NCBI RefSeq assembly: GCF_028776105.2
Contig: NZ_CP145606.1
Location: 1,240,001-1,304,000 of the forward strand
Direction of reading: 5' to 3'
DNA: 64,000 bases
Source: Neisseria leonii
Lineage (GTDB): Bacteria; Pseudomonadota; Gammaproteobacteria; Burkholderiales; Neisseriaceae
Of this stretch, positions 50,163-59,029 are shown one piece after another. A model generated the notes under the pieces. It was given only the letters and a program-made list of their open reading frames with translations, was not told where the DNA came from and did no database searches. Each line of letters begins with the position of its first letter. Position 1 is the stretch's first letter. Position numbers and translations under genes: made by a program.

Positions 50163-51929
50163 ATGCCTTTCCCGGCCAAACGCAGCTCCGCGCTGCTGAT
50201 TTCCCTGCTGCTTGCCGCCTGCGCCGGCGGCGGCAGCTTCGATACCCAAAACATTTCTGTCAATAACGACCCGCCGCCCGCACCGAAAGAATGGAAAGAT
50301 GCGGAAAGCCGCCCGCACCAGACACCGCAGCAGGTGGAAGGCATCATGCAGCCCGCACTCGGCTACTCCATGCCGATTCCGCGCCGCAACTGGTCCAAAC
50401 TCGATCAAAACGGCAACAGAATTCCCGACGGTTCGGATGCGGAACCTTACCTGAAACTGAACGCAGATAACGTCCAAGCCATCTCCGGCACCACCGGCAC
50501 CGTGCCGCACGAAGAAAAAATTACCGAAAACCTGAGAAATCCAACCAGGCCGCACCGCGTCATCACATCAAAGAAAAACAGCGGCTTCCAATTTGTCCAT
50601 GCCGGTTTTGCCTATTCCGATGCCGGTCTGGAAATGATCAGAAAAGACGGTAACGGCCCGATCATTTCCGCCCGAACCGGCTTCAAAGGCTATGTGTACT
50701 ATCAAGGCCAAACGCCCGCCACCGCCCTGCCTGTCGGCCAAACCGCCACATACAGAGGCAACTGGCATTACGTTACTGATACCAAGCAGGGACGCAACGG
50801 CCGCCTATACGGCACAAACGATCAATTTGCAGGGAATCGGTACGGCCTGCTGTCCAACGACGATACGGGCAGCTTCGTCAAAAGTTACGACAGCGAATTT
50901 CAAGCTGACTTTGCTGCGAAAAAACTGACCGGCACCCTCAAAGAAACCTTGGTCACCAGTAATGCACAAAATGCACCCGAAAAAACCCGCTATACCATCG
51001 AAGCCGATATTGCCGGCAACCGTTTCAGAGGAAAAGCCAAACACCTGCCGGACGATACGCGCCTGTTTGCCAGCGACTCATCACTGCTCGAAGGCGGTTT
51101 CTACGGCGATAAAGCACAGGAGCTGGCAGGCAAATTCCTGGCCGACGACGACAGCCTGTTTGCCGTTTTTGCCGCCAAACAGGATAACCCCCTGCCTGCC
51201 GAGACCGTATTTGATGCCAAAATCATCGACAAACAGAATCCGCAGGACGCACCGCAGAATCTGACTACTTTCGGCGATGTTACCGCCCTGCTGGTTGACG
51301 GCCGAACCATTCCGCTCTATCCGGCCGATGTCAAGGGTTTTGTCATGACCACCGGCAATAACGGCACCACAGCGGAAATCTGCTGCCGCAATCTGGACAA
51401 TGTGCGCTTCGGTATACTGTCCCGGCAAGGAGAGATGCAGCAACTGTTCCTGCAGGGCGAGCGTACGCCCGCCGCCGCTATGCCGCAGGACGGGCAGGCT
51501 TTCTACCGCGGCACATGGAGCGCATTTATTTCCGGGCCGTCTGAATGGGCGGCCGCTGCCGACAACAATGCAGACAGCGGAAACCGGGCAAAATTCCATG
51601 TCGATTTCGGCAATAAAACCATTGTCGGCGAACTGATGGCGGCCGAACGTCTCACCCCCGCCTTTCTCATTAACGGCACCATCAGCGGCAACGGCTTTAC
51701 CGGCACGGCCAAAACCGGGGACAGAGGTTTCAGTCTCGACCCGCAAAACGCCAACGATCCCAAAACCGTCCACCTCAAAGCCGCTGTGAGCGGCGGCTTC
51801 TACGGCGACCAAGCCCAAGAATTGGGCGGTGCGTTTTCCGGCAGCCGTTCGGGCTACGGACACAGCAATCCGGACACCCAATTCGGCGTCGTCTTCGGTG
51901 CGAAACGCCAAGTCAAAAACAACGAATAA
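50163..51929 (+). CDS. tbpB: TbpB-type surface lipoprotein (transferrin-binding protein B family)
   Basis: The 588-residue product has a lipoprotein signal with lipobox LAAC and a glycine-rich anchor (CAGGGSFD), as in Slam-exported lipoproteins. It is bilobed: each lobe ends in the barrel signature GGFYGDKAQEL (near 310) and GGFYGDQAQELGG (near 555). Lobe details match TbpB: YRGNWHYVTDT, VDGRTIPL, EICCRNLDNVRFG with two adjacent cysteines, LFLQGERT, and the final VFGAKRQ. It lacks the acidic clusters of LbpB and is shorter than many TbpB proteins. By family it would capture iron-loaded host transferrin at the cell surface. AAGGAGAACCTG is a strong ribosome site. It forms a unit with tbpA, 24 bases on. 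Confidence 0.88.
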   Translation: MPFPAKRSSALLISLLLAACAGGGSFDTQNISVNNDPPPAPKEWKDAESRPHQTPQQVEGIMQPALGYSMPIPRRNWSKLDQNGNRIPDGSDAEPYLKLNADNVQAISGTTGTVPHEEKITENLRNPTRPHRVITSKKNSGFQFVHAGFAYSDAGLEMIRKDGNGPIISARTGFKGYVYYQGQTPATALPVGQTATYRGNWHYVTDTKQGRNGRLYGTNDQFAGNRYGLLSNDDTGSFVKSYDSEFQADFAAKKLTGTLKETLVTSNAQNAPEKTRYTIEADIAGNRFRGKAKHLPDDTRLFASDSSLLEGGFYGDKAQELAGKFLADDDSLFAVFAAKQDNPLPAETVFDAKIIDKQNPQDAPQNLTTFGDVTALLVDGRTIPLYPADVKGFVMTTGNNGTTAEICCRNLDNVRFGILSRQGEMQQLFLQGERTPAAAMPQDGQAFYRGTWSAFISGPSEWAAAADNNADSGNRAKFHVDFGNKTIVGELMAAERLTPAFLINGTISGNGFTGTAKTGDRGFSLDPQNANDPKTVHLKAAVSGGFYGDQAQELGGAFSGSRSGYGHSNPDTQFGVVFGAKRQVKNNE

Positions 51930-51953
51930 CAGATGATGGAAAGGAAAGCGTCG

Positions 51954-54800
51954 ATGTATCGCCATCACCCGAATTTTAAAGTCAAGGCCGTCTGCATCGC
52001 CCTGTCCGGCCTGCTGGTTCAGACGGCATGGGCAGACAGCCCCGCCGTCCCCGAAGCCGGAAATACAGTACAGCTGCAAGACGTGGTCGTCAAAGGACAG
52101 AAGCGTGCCACGCGCCGCAGCAATGAAATCACAGGCTTGGGCAAAATCGTGAAAACCACCGATGCCATCAATCAGGAACAGGTACTCAATATCCGCGACC
52201 TGACCCGCTACGATCCGGGCATTTCCGTCGTCGAACAGGGACGCGGCGCCAGCTCGGGCTATTCGATACGCGGCGTGGACCGCAACCGCATCTCCCTGTC
52301 GGTGGACAACCTGCCGCAGATTCAGTCCTACTCTATCCAAGGTGTGAACAGCGGCAGCGGCGCGATTAACGAAATCGAATATGAAAACGTACGCGCCATC
52401 GAATTGAGCAAAGGTGCCAGCTCCGCCGAATACGGCAACGGCGCATTGGGCGGCGCGGTGGGCTTCCGCACCAAAGAAGTCGATGACCTGCTGCCCGACG
52501 GCAAAGACTGGGGGTTGAACAGCAAAACCGCATACAGTTCCAAAAACCGCCAACTCACCCAATCACTCGGCTTTGCCGCCCGTAAAAACGGCTTGGAGGC
52601 GATGGTGCAGTACACCCGACGTAAGGGCGGGGAAACACAGGTACACAAAGATGCGGACAAAAGTACCCGCTATGAAATTACCCGCTTGGGTGCATTTGCA
52701 GGCGAATACGACTTTCTGGGCGATGCCAACCGGAAACACAGCAGTTGGTTTGTTTTGCAGGACGAATGCCCGACTTTGAACTGCGCGCCCAAACCGATTG
52801 CCGCCGCCACCGAAAGCCATTTCCGCTACGACCGCACGCAAAACGGCTACGACCCCTACACCCCCGAAGAGCAAGCCGAAGCCAAACGGCTGGTGCACCC
52901 CGTTGAAAAAGTAAACGCCAAAGACTATACCGGCCCCGACCGCGTGCTGCCCAATCCGATGGACTACCGTACCGGCTCGTGGCTGACCAAACTCGGCTAC
53001 CGTTTCTCACCCGAACACTATCTGGGCGGCGTATTCGAGCAGACCGCACAAAATTACGACATCCGCGATATGAGCGTACCCGCCTATTATCTGGGTGCAG
53101 ACCGCAAAAACATCAAAACATTGGACGGCAAAGGCATTTACTCCGGCCAAAATCTCGGCGAAGGGCTGACTTTCGGGGCGAACCCCGCCCAAGACGCTTC
53201 GGCCGGGCTGGGCTGGTCGCGCAGCCAGTTTTTCGACGAACGGCACCGAAAATCACGCAAAGGCCTGGTATACCGCTTCACGCCGAACGGCGCGGCAGAC
53301 AGTCTCTCGCTCTCATACGACGAACAGAAAATCGGCTTGGACAGCCGCCTGAAAACGCTCAACTGCGCACCTTATCCCACTGTGGACAAAAATTGCCGGG
53401 CCGCGCCGGACAAACCTTGGAGCTACACCCGTTCGGAAACAAACCGTTACGAGGAAAAGCACCGCCTGGCACAGCTGAACTTTGACAAAACGGCCGAAAC
53501 CGGCCCGGTCAGACACCAATTCAGCGGCCTTCTGGGCGCGGACTTCTTCCAATCCACCCTCACGCGCAGCGAAGATGTCAGCGAATATGTGAAACAGAAA
53601 TGGACACTGCTCGACCGCAACGTACGCGGCCAAAACCATGCGGGAAACGGTACGCCCGACAACCCCTACATCTATCAAAACGGCGGCACCGAGCTGATCC
53701 GCACCAACGAATGCTACGGCGAAAGCGAAGGTTCGTGGAACTGCGGCCAACGGAAAATTACCGGCCGCAGCGAATTTATCGCCCTGCGCGACCAAATGAA
53801 AATCGGCCGTCATCTGGAACTCGGCCTCGGCGCGCGTTACGACCGCTACCGCACCCGTTCCAACGACGAATGGACAGCCGCCAAAACCTACAAAAACTTC
53901 TCGTGGAATGCAGGCGTGGTCGTCAAACCCACCGCCAATATCAATCTCGCCTACCGCGCGTCCACCGGATTCCGGGTACCGAGCTTCCAGGAAATGTTCG
54001 GCTTCCGCACACCGGGCTATTCCAAGGCCGATGCCGAAGCTTATCAGAAACAATACGGCAAGCCGATGTTCCAGCCCACCGATGCCGAACCGGAAAAATC
54101 CTTCAATCAGGAAATCGGCATCGGCTTCAAAGGCGGTTGGGGTATGCTGGAAATCAGCCATTTCCGCAACCGTTACGACGGCCTGATTGCCGCCGCCCGC
54201 AAAGAAGGCAATACCGCCAACAAAGCCTACTACAACGTACAGGACGTTAAACTGACCGGCTACAACCTTATCGGCAAAATCGACTGGCACGGCATCTGGA
54301 ACAAACTGCCCGAAGGCCTGTATACCACACTGGGCTATAACCGCGTCAAACCCGACAGCATCCGCAACCGTCCCGGCTTTACCCGAATCGACACCTACCT
54401 GCTGGATACCATACAGCCTTCGCGTTACGTTGCCGGCTTGGGCTATCACGATCCGGGCGAACGCTGGGGCGTGAATGCCATGATGACTTACTCGAAAGGC
54501 AAAAACCCCGGCGAGCTGATCGGCAAGTCCACGCACGGCGGCCGGGAGTACAACATCAGTGCCACCGGCAAAGCCAGCAGGAGTTGGCAGATTGTCGATC
54601 TGACCGGCTATGTGAACCTGAAAAAAGATTTCACCCTGCGCGCCGGTGTCTATAATCTGTTCAACCACCGCTACGTAACCTGGGAAGCACTGCGCCAGTC
54701 GTCTACCGGTGCCGTACACCAGCAGCGCAACGTCGGCAATTATGCCCGCTACGCCGCGCCCGGCCGCAACTATACCGTGTCGCTGCAAATGAAATTCTAG
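51954..54800 (+). CDS. tbpA: TbpA/LbpA-type TonB-dependent receptor
   Basis: The 948-residue outer-membrane protein has a signal peptide (1-27), a TonB box region (VQLQDVVV, 39-46), a plug domain (NIRDLTRYDPGISVVEQGRG, SGYSIRGVDRNR, GSGAINEIEYENV) and a 22-strand barrel ending GRNYTVSLQMKF. Plug wording and C-terminus (YNLFNHRYVTWEALRQ) fit TbpA/LbpA closely. Loop cysteine pairs (DECPTLNC, NCAPYPTVDKNC, ECYGESEGSWNC) recall TbpA disulfide loops. It extracts iron from transferrin or lactoferrin and passes it inward using TonB energy. The partner TbpB favours transferrin. An upstream ATG at 51933 exists, but GGAAAGGAAAG before 51954 and the signal sequence favour this start. Confidence 0.88.
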   Translation: MYRHHPNFKVKAVCIALSGLLVQTAWADSPAVPEAGNTVQLQDVVVKGQKRATRRSNEITGLGKIVKTTDAINQEQVLNIRDLTRYDPGISVVEQGRGASSGYSIRGVDRNRISLSVDNLPQIQSYSIQGVNSGSGAINEIEYENVRAIELSKGASSAEYGNGALGGAVGFRTKEVDDLLPDGKDWGLNSKTAYSSKNRQLTQSLGFAARKNGLEAMVQYTRRKGGETQVHKDADKSTRYEITRLGAFAGEYDFLGDANRKHSSWFVLQDECPTLNCAPKPIAAATESHFRYDRTQNGYDPYTPEEQAEAKRLVHPVEKVNAKDYTGPDRVLPNPMDYRTGSWLTKLGYRFSPEHYLGGVFEQTAQNYDIRDMSVPAYYLGADRKNIKTLDGKGIYSGQNLGEGLTFGANPAQDASAGLGWSRSQFFDERHRKSRKGLVYRFTPNGAADSLSLSYDEQKIGLDSRLKTLNCAPYPTVDKNCRAAPDKPWSYTRSETNRYEEKHRLAQLNFDKTAETGPVRHQFSGLLGADFFQSTLTRSEDVSEYVKQKWTLLDRNVRGQNHAGNGTPDNPYIYQNGGTELIRTNECYGESEGSWNCGQRKITGRSEFIALRDQMKIGRHLELGLGARYDRYRTRSNDEWTAAKTYKNFSWNAGVVVKPTANINLAYRASTGFRVPSFQEMFGFRTPGYSKADAEAYQKQYGKPMFQPTDAEPEKSFNQEIGIGFKGGWGMLEISHFRNRYDGLIAAARKEGNTANKAYYNVQDVKLTGYNLIGKIDWHGIWNKLPEGLYTTLGYNRVKPDSIRNRPGFTRIDTYLLDTIQPSRYVAGLGYHDPGERWGVNAMMTYSKGKNPGELIGKSTHGGREYNISATGKASRSWQIVDLTGYVNLKKDFTLRAGVYNLFNHRYVTWEALRQSSTGAVHQQRNVGNYARYAAPGRNYTVSLQMKF

Positions 54801-54810
54801 GCCGTCTGAA

Positions 54811-54853
54811 AACCGCAGCCTGCCGGATCTACACTGTCCGGCAGGCTGCGGTT
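54811..54853 (+). terminator. Perfect 17-base hairpin after tbpA
   Basis: AACCGCAGCCTGCCGGA pairs with TCCGGCAGGCTGCGGTT around nine bases, next to a DUS that overlaps the tbpA stop. No T run follows, so it may be a transcript-stabilising hairpin instead. Confidence 0.55.
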
Positions 54854-55013
54854 CGGGTGTCGGCCTGCAATCCGTGCCGCACGGCTTTTCAGACGGCCTG
54901 ACGGCACGCAGGCCGGATACGTATCCGAAAAAAGCCCGGACAGACACCCGGATACCTTTTCTTTCCCCAAAACGGACACCTGCCGGAATCGGGCACCAGA
55001 CCGCAGCACATTT

Positions 55014-55042
55014 TTCAGACGGCCTCCCTCAGGCCGTCTGAA
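55014..55042. repeat. Inverted AG-DUS pair upstream of slam
   Basis: TTCAGACGGCCT and AGGCCGTCTGAA separated by five bases, 40 bases before the slam ATG. Confidence 0.85.
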
Positions 55043-55081
55043 AACCCGGTACAGCCCGTCTGCCGAAACCGCCGCCAAACC

Positions 55082-56533
55082 ATGAAAAAACTGTTTTCCC
55101 TGACCCTGACCGCCGCCCTCTCCTGTCATGCCTACGCCGACGACGACAGCAGCCTCATCGCCGACCGCCTGAACGATCAACGTGCCGTAACAGCGGCCGC
55201 AGCCGCTCCGCCTGCCGCACCGGCAGAACCTGCAGCCGCCGTACCGCCGCCGGTAACCCGCACGCTTGCCATCTCGAAAGAAGAACTGGCACGCCGCCCC
55301 GAACTGGTGGTACGCGCCCTGATGGCCGCTGTGGTACAGAACAACCGCACCGCCGTCGATTTGGTCTATCCGCTCTACCAAGCCCTGCCCGCCGCCCATC
55401 ACGACCCGCAGCTTACCCTGTGGGCACAGGCGGTCTTGGCGCGGCAGCAGGGCGATCTGCGTGCCGGCATCGCACAATACCGCCGCCTGCTGGCCGAAAC
55501 GCCCGAGCTGACCGCCGCCCGCCTGCAATTGGCCGCCGCGTTGTTTGAAGACAACCAGACAGAAGCCGCCGAAGACCAGTTCCAAAAGCTGCGCACCCTC
55601 CCCGATCCGAACGTACGGCGTATCGCCGATACCTATCTCGATGCTCTGGCCCGGCGCGACCGTTGGACGCTTTCCGGCAGCATCAGCTACCTGAACGACC
55701 CCAATATCAATAACGCCCCCAAATCCGGCACCCGCTACGGCAACTGGCACGCCCCCGAGACGGAATCCGCCCAAGGCATCGGCCTGAATCTCAATCTGGG
55801 CAAGAAATGGTCGTGGGGCAACGGCTTTTACAACGAACTGCGGATCCATGCGCAAGGGAAATACTATTGGGACAACCGCAAATACAACGATGCGGGCGGC
55901 CGCGCCAGCCTCGGCATCGGTTTCCGCAATGCCAAATGGCAGGCTGCCCTGCTACCGTTTGCCGAACAGTCGCTGTATGCAGGCGGCCGTACGGGACAAA
56001 CCCGCTACAAACGCTTTTACCGGGGCGGCGGGGCTACGCTGGAAGGCAGCTACTGGCTGTCCCCGCAATGGCAGTTCACCGCAGGTTACGAGCAGATGCA
56101 GCTGCGTTACGCCAGCCGCAGACACCTCAACGGCGGCTACCGCCAGATCAGCGGCGGCATCCACTATCTGCCCGATGCCACACGCCTGTTTTTTGCCAAT
56201 CTCCACTATAACCGCACCGACACCCGCGACCGGGACGACAGTTTTATCCGCAAAGGCATCACCGCAGGCTGGGGGCAGGAATGGGAGCAAGGCTTGTCCA
56301 CACATGTTTCACTCGGTTTCGCCCAAAAACACTATCAGGCACCGATGCCGGTGTTCGGCATCACCCAGCGCAACCGCGAATGGAATGCACAGGCCGCCGT
56401 GTGGCACAGAGCTTTCCATTTCAAAGGCATCACACCGCGCCTTACCTACGGTTACAACCGTGTCCAAAGCAACCACAGCTTTTACAGCTACGCCAAACAC
56501 CGCGTATTTGTCGATTTCAGCAAGCGGTTTTGA
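55082..56533 (+). CDS. Slam-family surface lipoprotein assembly modulator (DUF560)
   Basis: The 483-residue outer-membrane protein has a signal peptide (1-19), an Ala/Pro-rich linker, a helical TPR-like segment (about 70-195: ALPAAHHDPQLTLWAQAVLA, LAETPELTAARLQLAAALF) and a C-terminal beta-barrel beginning near DRWTLSGSISYLNDPNINNA and ending HRVFVDFSKRF. The SISYLNDPNINNAP stretch and final strand are characteristic of Slam. Slam proteins move TbpB-, LbpB-, fHbp- or HpuA-type lipoproteins to the cell surface. Its position after tbpBA makes TbpB the obvious client. No clear promoter is seen in the 281-base gap, so read-through from tbpA is possible despite the hairpin. Confidence 0.9.
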   Translation: MKKLFSLTLTAALSCHAYADDDSSLIADRLNDQRAVTAAAAAPPAAPAEPAAAVPPPVTRTLAISKEELARRPELVVRALMAAVVQNNRTAVDLVYPLYQALPAAHHDPQLTLWAQAVLARQQGDLRAGIAQYRRLLAETPELTAARLQLAAALFEDNQTEAAEDQFQKLRTLPDPNVRRIADTYLDALARRDRWTLSGSISYLNDPNINNAPKSGTRYGNWHAPETESAQGIGLNLNLGKKWSWGNGFYNELRIHAQGKYYWDNRKYNDAGGRASLGIGFRNAKWQAALLPFAEQSLYAGGRTGQTRYKRFYRGGGATLEGSYWLSPQWQFTAGYEQMQLRYASRRHLNGGYRQISGGIHYLPDATRLFFANLHYNRTDTRDRDDSFIRKGITAGWGQEWEQGLSTHVSLGFAQKHYQAPMPVFGITQRNREWNAQAAVWHRAFHFKGITPRLTYGYNRVQSNHSFYSYAKHRVFVDFSKRF

Positions 56534-56631
56534 ACAACAGGCAGAGACCGTCCCTTCGTTTTTCCGACAAGCCGGAAGACGCTGACCGCTTTGAAGCGGT
56601 ACCGCCCCACCCGCCGTCCATGTCAAAACTT

Positions 56632-56650
56632 AATAATGATAATAATTATT
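56632..56650 (+). promoter_or_regulatory. Fur-box-like operator
   Basis: AATAATGATAATAATTATT agrees with the 19-base Fur consensus at 16 positions by eye and touches the -35 element downstream. Confidence 0.75.
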
Positions 56651-56677
56651 GATTTTATTTTTAACCAATATTAAAAT
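56649..56677 (+). promoter_or_regulatory. Promoter of the heme-type receptor and ABC genes
   Basis: TTGATT (56649-56654), 17 bases, TAAAAT (56672-56677), 84 bases before the ATG. Confidence 0.7.
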
Positions 56678-56760
56678 TCGCATCTCCGCAGATGCCTGCC
56701 CTGCCGGCATTGCGGCAATTTCCCGTTCCGTTTTCCGAATTTTCCAACTATCCCGACCGC

Positions 56761-58992
56761 ATGAACACCCGTCTTTACACTCCCGTTGCACTCTCAGCCG
56801 CACTGTGCCTGGCCATACCGGCCGCACTTGCCGAATCCTCCGTTACCGGCCCGGACAAACCGGCCAAAACAACGCAAAAAGAACCAGTCAAACTACCGGC
56901 CGTGGTTGTCAAAGGCAGGCACATCGGCAAACCGTTTGAAACACCGGCCGCCGTCAGCCGCCACGGACAGGACGAACTGGGACAGGACATCAATACCCTG
57001 ATCCGCACCCTGCCGGGTACGTTTACCCAGCACGACATCGGGCAAGGCGGTTTTGCCGTCAATATCCGCGGTTTGGAAGGTTTGGGGCGGGTCAATACCA
57101 CGGTGGACGGTGTCAGCCAGACTTTCTACCAAACCAACCCCGCGCACGGCTGGAACGGCAATACCACTTATGTCGATGAAAACTTTATCGCAGGTATCGA
57201 AGTGACACGGGGAACGGCCGCCGGTGCGGGCGGCATCAATGCGCTGGCAGGCCATGCCGAATTGCGCACCATCGACATAGACGATTTAATCGACAAAGAC
57301 CGCAATTTCGGTATGCAGACCACTTACCGCCAAGGCAGCAACGGTTACGGAAAAAACGGTATGCTGGGCGTTGCCGCCCGTTACAGCCTGAATGAAGACA
57401 GTAGCATCGGCTTTTTGAGCGCGGTCAGCGGAAAACGGAAGCTGGGTTACAAAAACGGGGCGGGCGAAACCATTGCTTCAGACGGCTTCGACGAAAACCT
57501 GCCGATGGAAAGCGGCCTGCGCGCGCGCAGCACACTCAACAAACTGCAATGGCAGATCGGGAAAAACCATGCACTGACACTCAGCCATATGGGCAGCCGC
57601 TCCCGCTTTACCAACAACCACAGCCCCCTGCAAGTGCGTACCCGGACCGGCCTGCTCAAATACCGCTACACGCCTCTGTCCGACTTGGTCGATTTGCGTG
57701 CAGATCTTTCCTATACCGATGCGCGGCAGACATTCCTGCGCGGCACCAACAGCAGCGAAGATTATGTCGGCCGCACCACCGCCAATCCCTCTTGGGCTTT
57801 CACCCTGCAAAACCGCAGCCTTTTCGATCTCCAAGGCAGCGACTTGATACTCGACTACGGCGGCAAAACCATGCGCACCCGCTACCGCAGTAATTACAGC
57901 AACAAACTGCTTCTGGCCGAAGGCAGGCAGAATACGGACAGCCTGTTTGCCGATGCCCGGTGGCAGCCGGGGAAATGGACGGTATCCGCAGGCATCGGTT
58001 ACCAGCGTTACGGCATACAGGGCTACCTGCCGCCGACCGACGACAACGGCGCAATTGTGCTGCCCAAAGGCGGAGACATTCATTTCAAGCGCACGGAAGG
58101 CCGTCTGAATCCGCGATTCGGGCTGGCATACCAAGCCTTGAACTGGCTGCAAATGTACGCCAATATCGGCCGCAGCAGCCGCAGCCCCAATGTCCAGGAA
58201 TTTATGTACACCAACAACGTGCAGGGCAACCCCTATTCGGTCAATCCCTACCTGAAAGGCGAAACGGCCCTGAACCGCGACATCGGCCTGAACATTCTCA
58301 AATACGGCCTGCTCAAACCGGATGACAGCCTGCGCCTGAAAGCGGGCTATTTCGACAACCGCATCAAAAACTTCATCACCCAGACCCAGCTCTACATCTG
58401 CGGCGAGGACAGTCTCAGCCGTTGCAGCTTGGACGATTACGCAGGCGGCAGCAACCGCATCGCACCGGTCGGGCTCTTCCTCAACCTGCGCGATACCGTC
58501 CGCCAGCGCGGCTGGGAAGTTGAAGGCGGTTATGATTTCGGACGCGGCTACATCAATCTGAGTTGGAGCAAAACCACCAACAACTTCCCTTCCGACTACT
58601 TGGCAGACATGGGCTTCTCCCATATACGCACCCTGCCGGAAAACGTCTGGTCGCTGGACATCGGCTCCCGCTGGCTGGACAACCGCCTGATTGTCGGCGC
58701 ACGCCTGAACCGTACAGGGAAGGACACCATTGCCGGCGGCGTGGACAGCGAGAGCGGCATCCAGTCGACCGCCAAGCTGTCCGCCAATCCCACCATCATC
58801 GACCTCTATGCCAGCTATCAGGCCGCCAAGCAGCTGAAACTGTTTCTGAATATCGACAATCTGACCAACCGTGTTTACAACTACCCGCTCAGCGGCGGCA
58901 CATTGGGTACAGGCAACTTGGGATACAGCAATGCCAACCGCGGCACCGGCAGGGGGCGGACCATTTACGGCGGCCTGTCGGTGAAATTCTAA
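56761..58992 (+). CDS. TonB-dependent heme/hemoglobin-type receptor
   Basis: The 743-residue receptor has a signal peptide ending near residue 24 (ALA-ESS), a TonB box region KLPAVVVKG (44-52), a plug domain (TLIRTLPGTFTQHDIGQGGF, VNIRGLEGLGRVN) and a barrel ending IYGGLSVKF. The stretch GRSSRSPNVQEF followed by NPYLKGE mirrors the FRAP and NPNL boxes of HasR/HemR-type heme receptors in degenerate form. A cysteine pair (CGEDSLSRC) lies in one late loop. The following ChaN-like protein and heme-type ABC importer support heme or hemoglobin as ligand; another metal chelate is possible. MNTRLYTP is the start that exposes the signal peptide. Confidence 0.82.
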   Translation: MNTRLYTPVALSAALCLAIPAALAESSVTGPDKPAKTTQKEPVKLPAVVVKGRHIGKPFETPAAVSRHGQDELGQDINTLIRTLPGTFTQHDIGQGGFAVNIRGLEGLGRVNTTVDGVSQTFYQTNPAHGWNGNTTYVDENFIAGIEVTRGTAAGAGGINALAGHAELRTIDIDDLIDKDRNFGMQTTYRQGSNGYGKNGMLGVAARYSLNEDSSIGFLSAVSGKRKLGYKNGAGETIASDGFDENLPMESGLRARSTLNKLQWQIGKNHALTLSHMGSRSRFTNNHSPLQVRTRTGLLKYRYTPLSDLVDLRADLSYTDARQTFLRGTNSSEDYVGRTTANPSWAFTLQNRSLFDLQGSDLILDYGGKTMRTRYRSNYSNKLLLAEGRQNTDSLFADARWQPGKWTVSAGIGYQRYGIQGYLPPTDDNGAIVLPKGGDIHFKRTEGRLNPRFGLAYQALNWLQMYANIGRSSRSPNVQEFMYTNNVQGNPYSVNPYLKGETALNRDIGLNILKYGLLKPDDSLRLKAGYFDNRIKNFITQTQLYICGEDSLSRCSLDDYAGGSNRIAPVGLFLNLRDTVRQRGWEVEGGYDFGRGYINLSWSKTTNNFPSDYLADMGFSHIRTLPENVWSLDIGSRWLDNRLIVGARLNRTGKDTIAGGVDSESGIQSTAKLSANPTIIDLYASYQAAKQLKLFLNIDNLTNRVYNYPLSGGTLGTGNLGYSNANRGTGRGRTIYGGLSVKF

Positions 58993-59029
58993 ATCCGTGC
59001 CCGCCCCAGCCCGCTATCGGGACAACAGC

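Larger units (their letters stand above)
56534..56760. other. Regulatory gap before the heme-type receptor
   Basis: AT-rich from 56628 to 56685 with the Fur-box-like sequence and promoter listed separately. Confidence 0.6.

Noticed and set aside
51081..54947. Two long minus-strand frames of 493 and 544 codons
   Set aside because: They are antisense to tbpB and tbpA, lack ribosome sites and have no recognisable domains.
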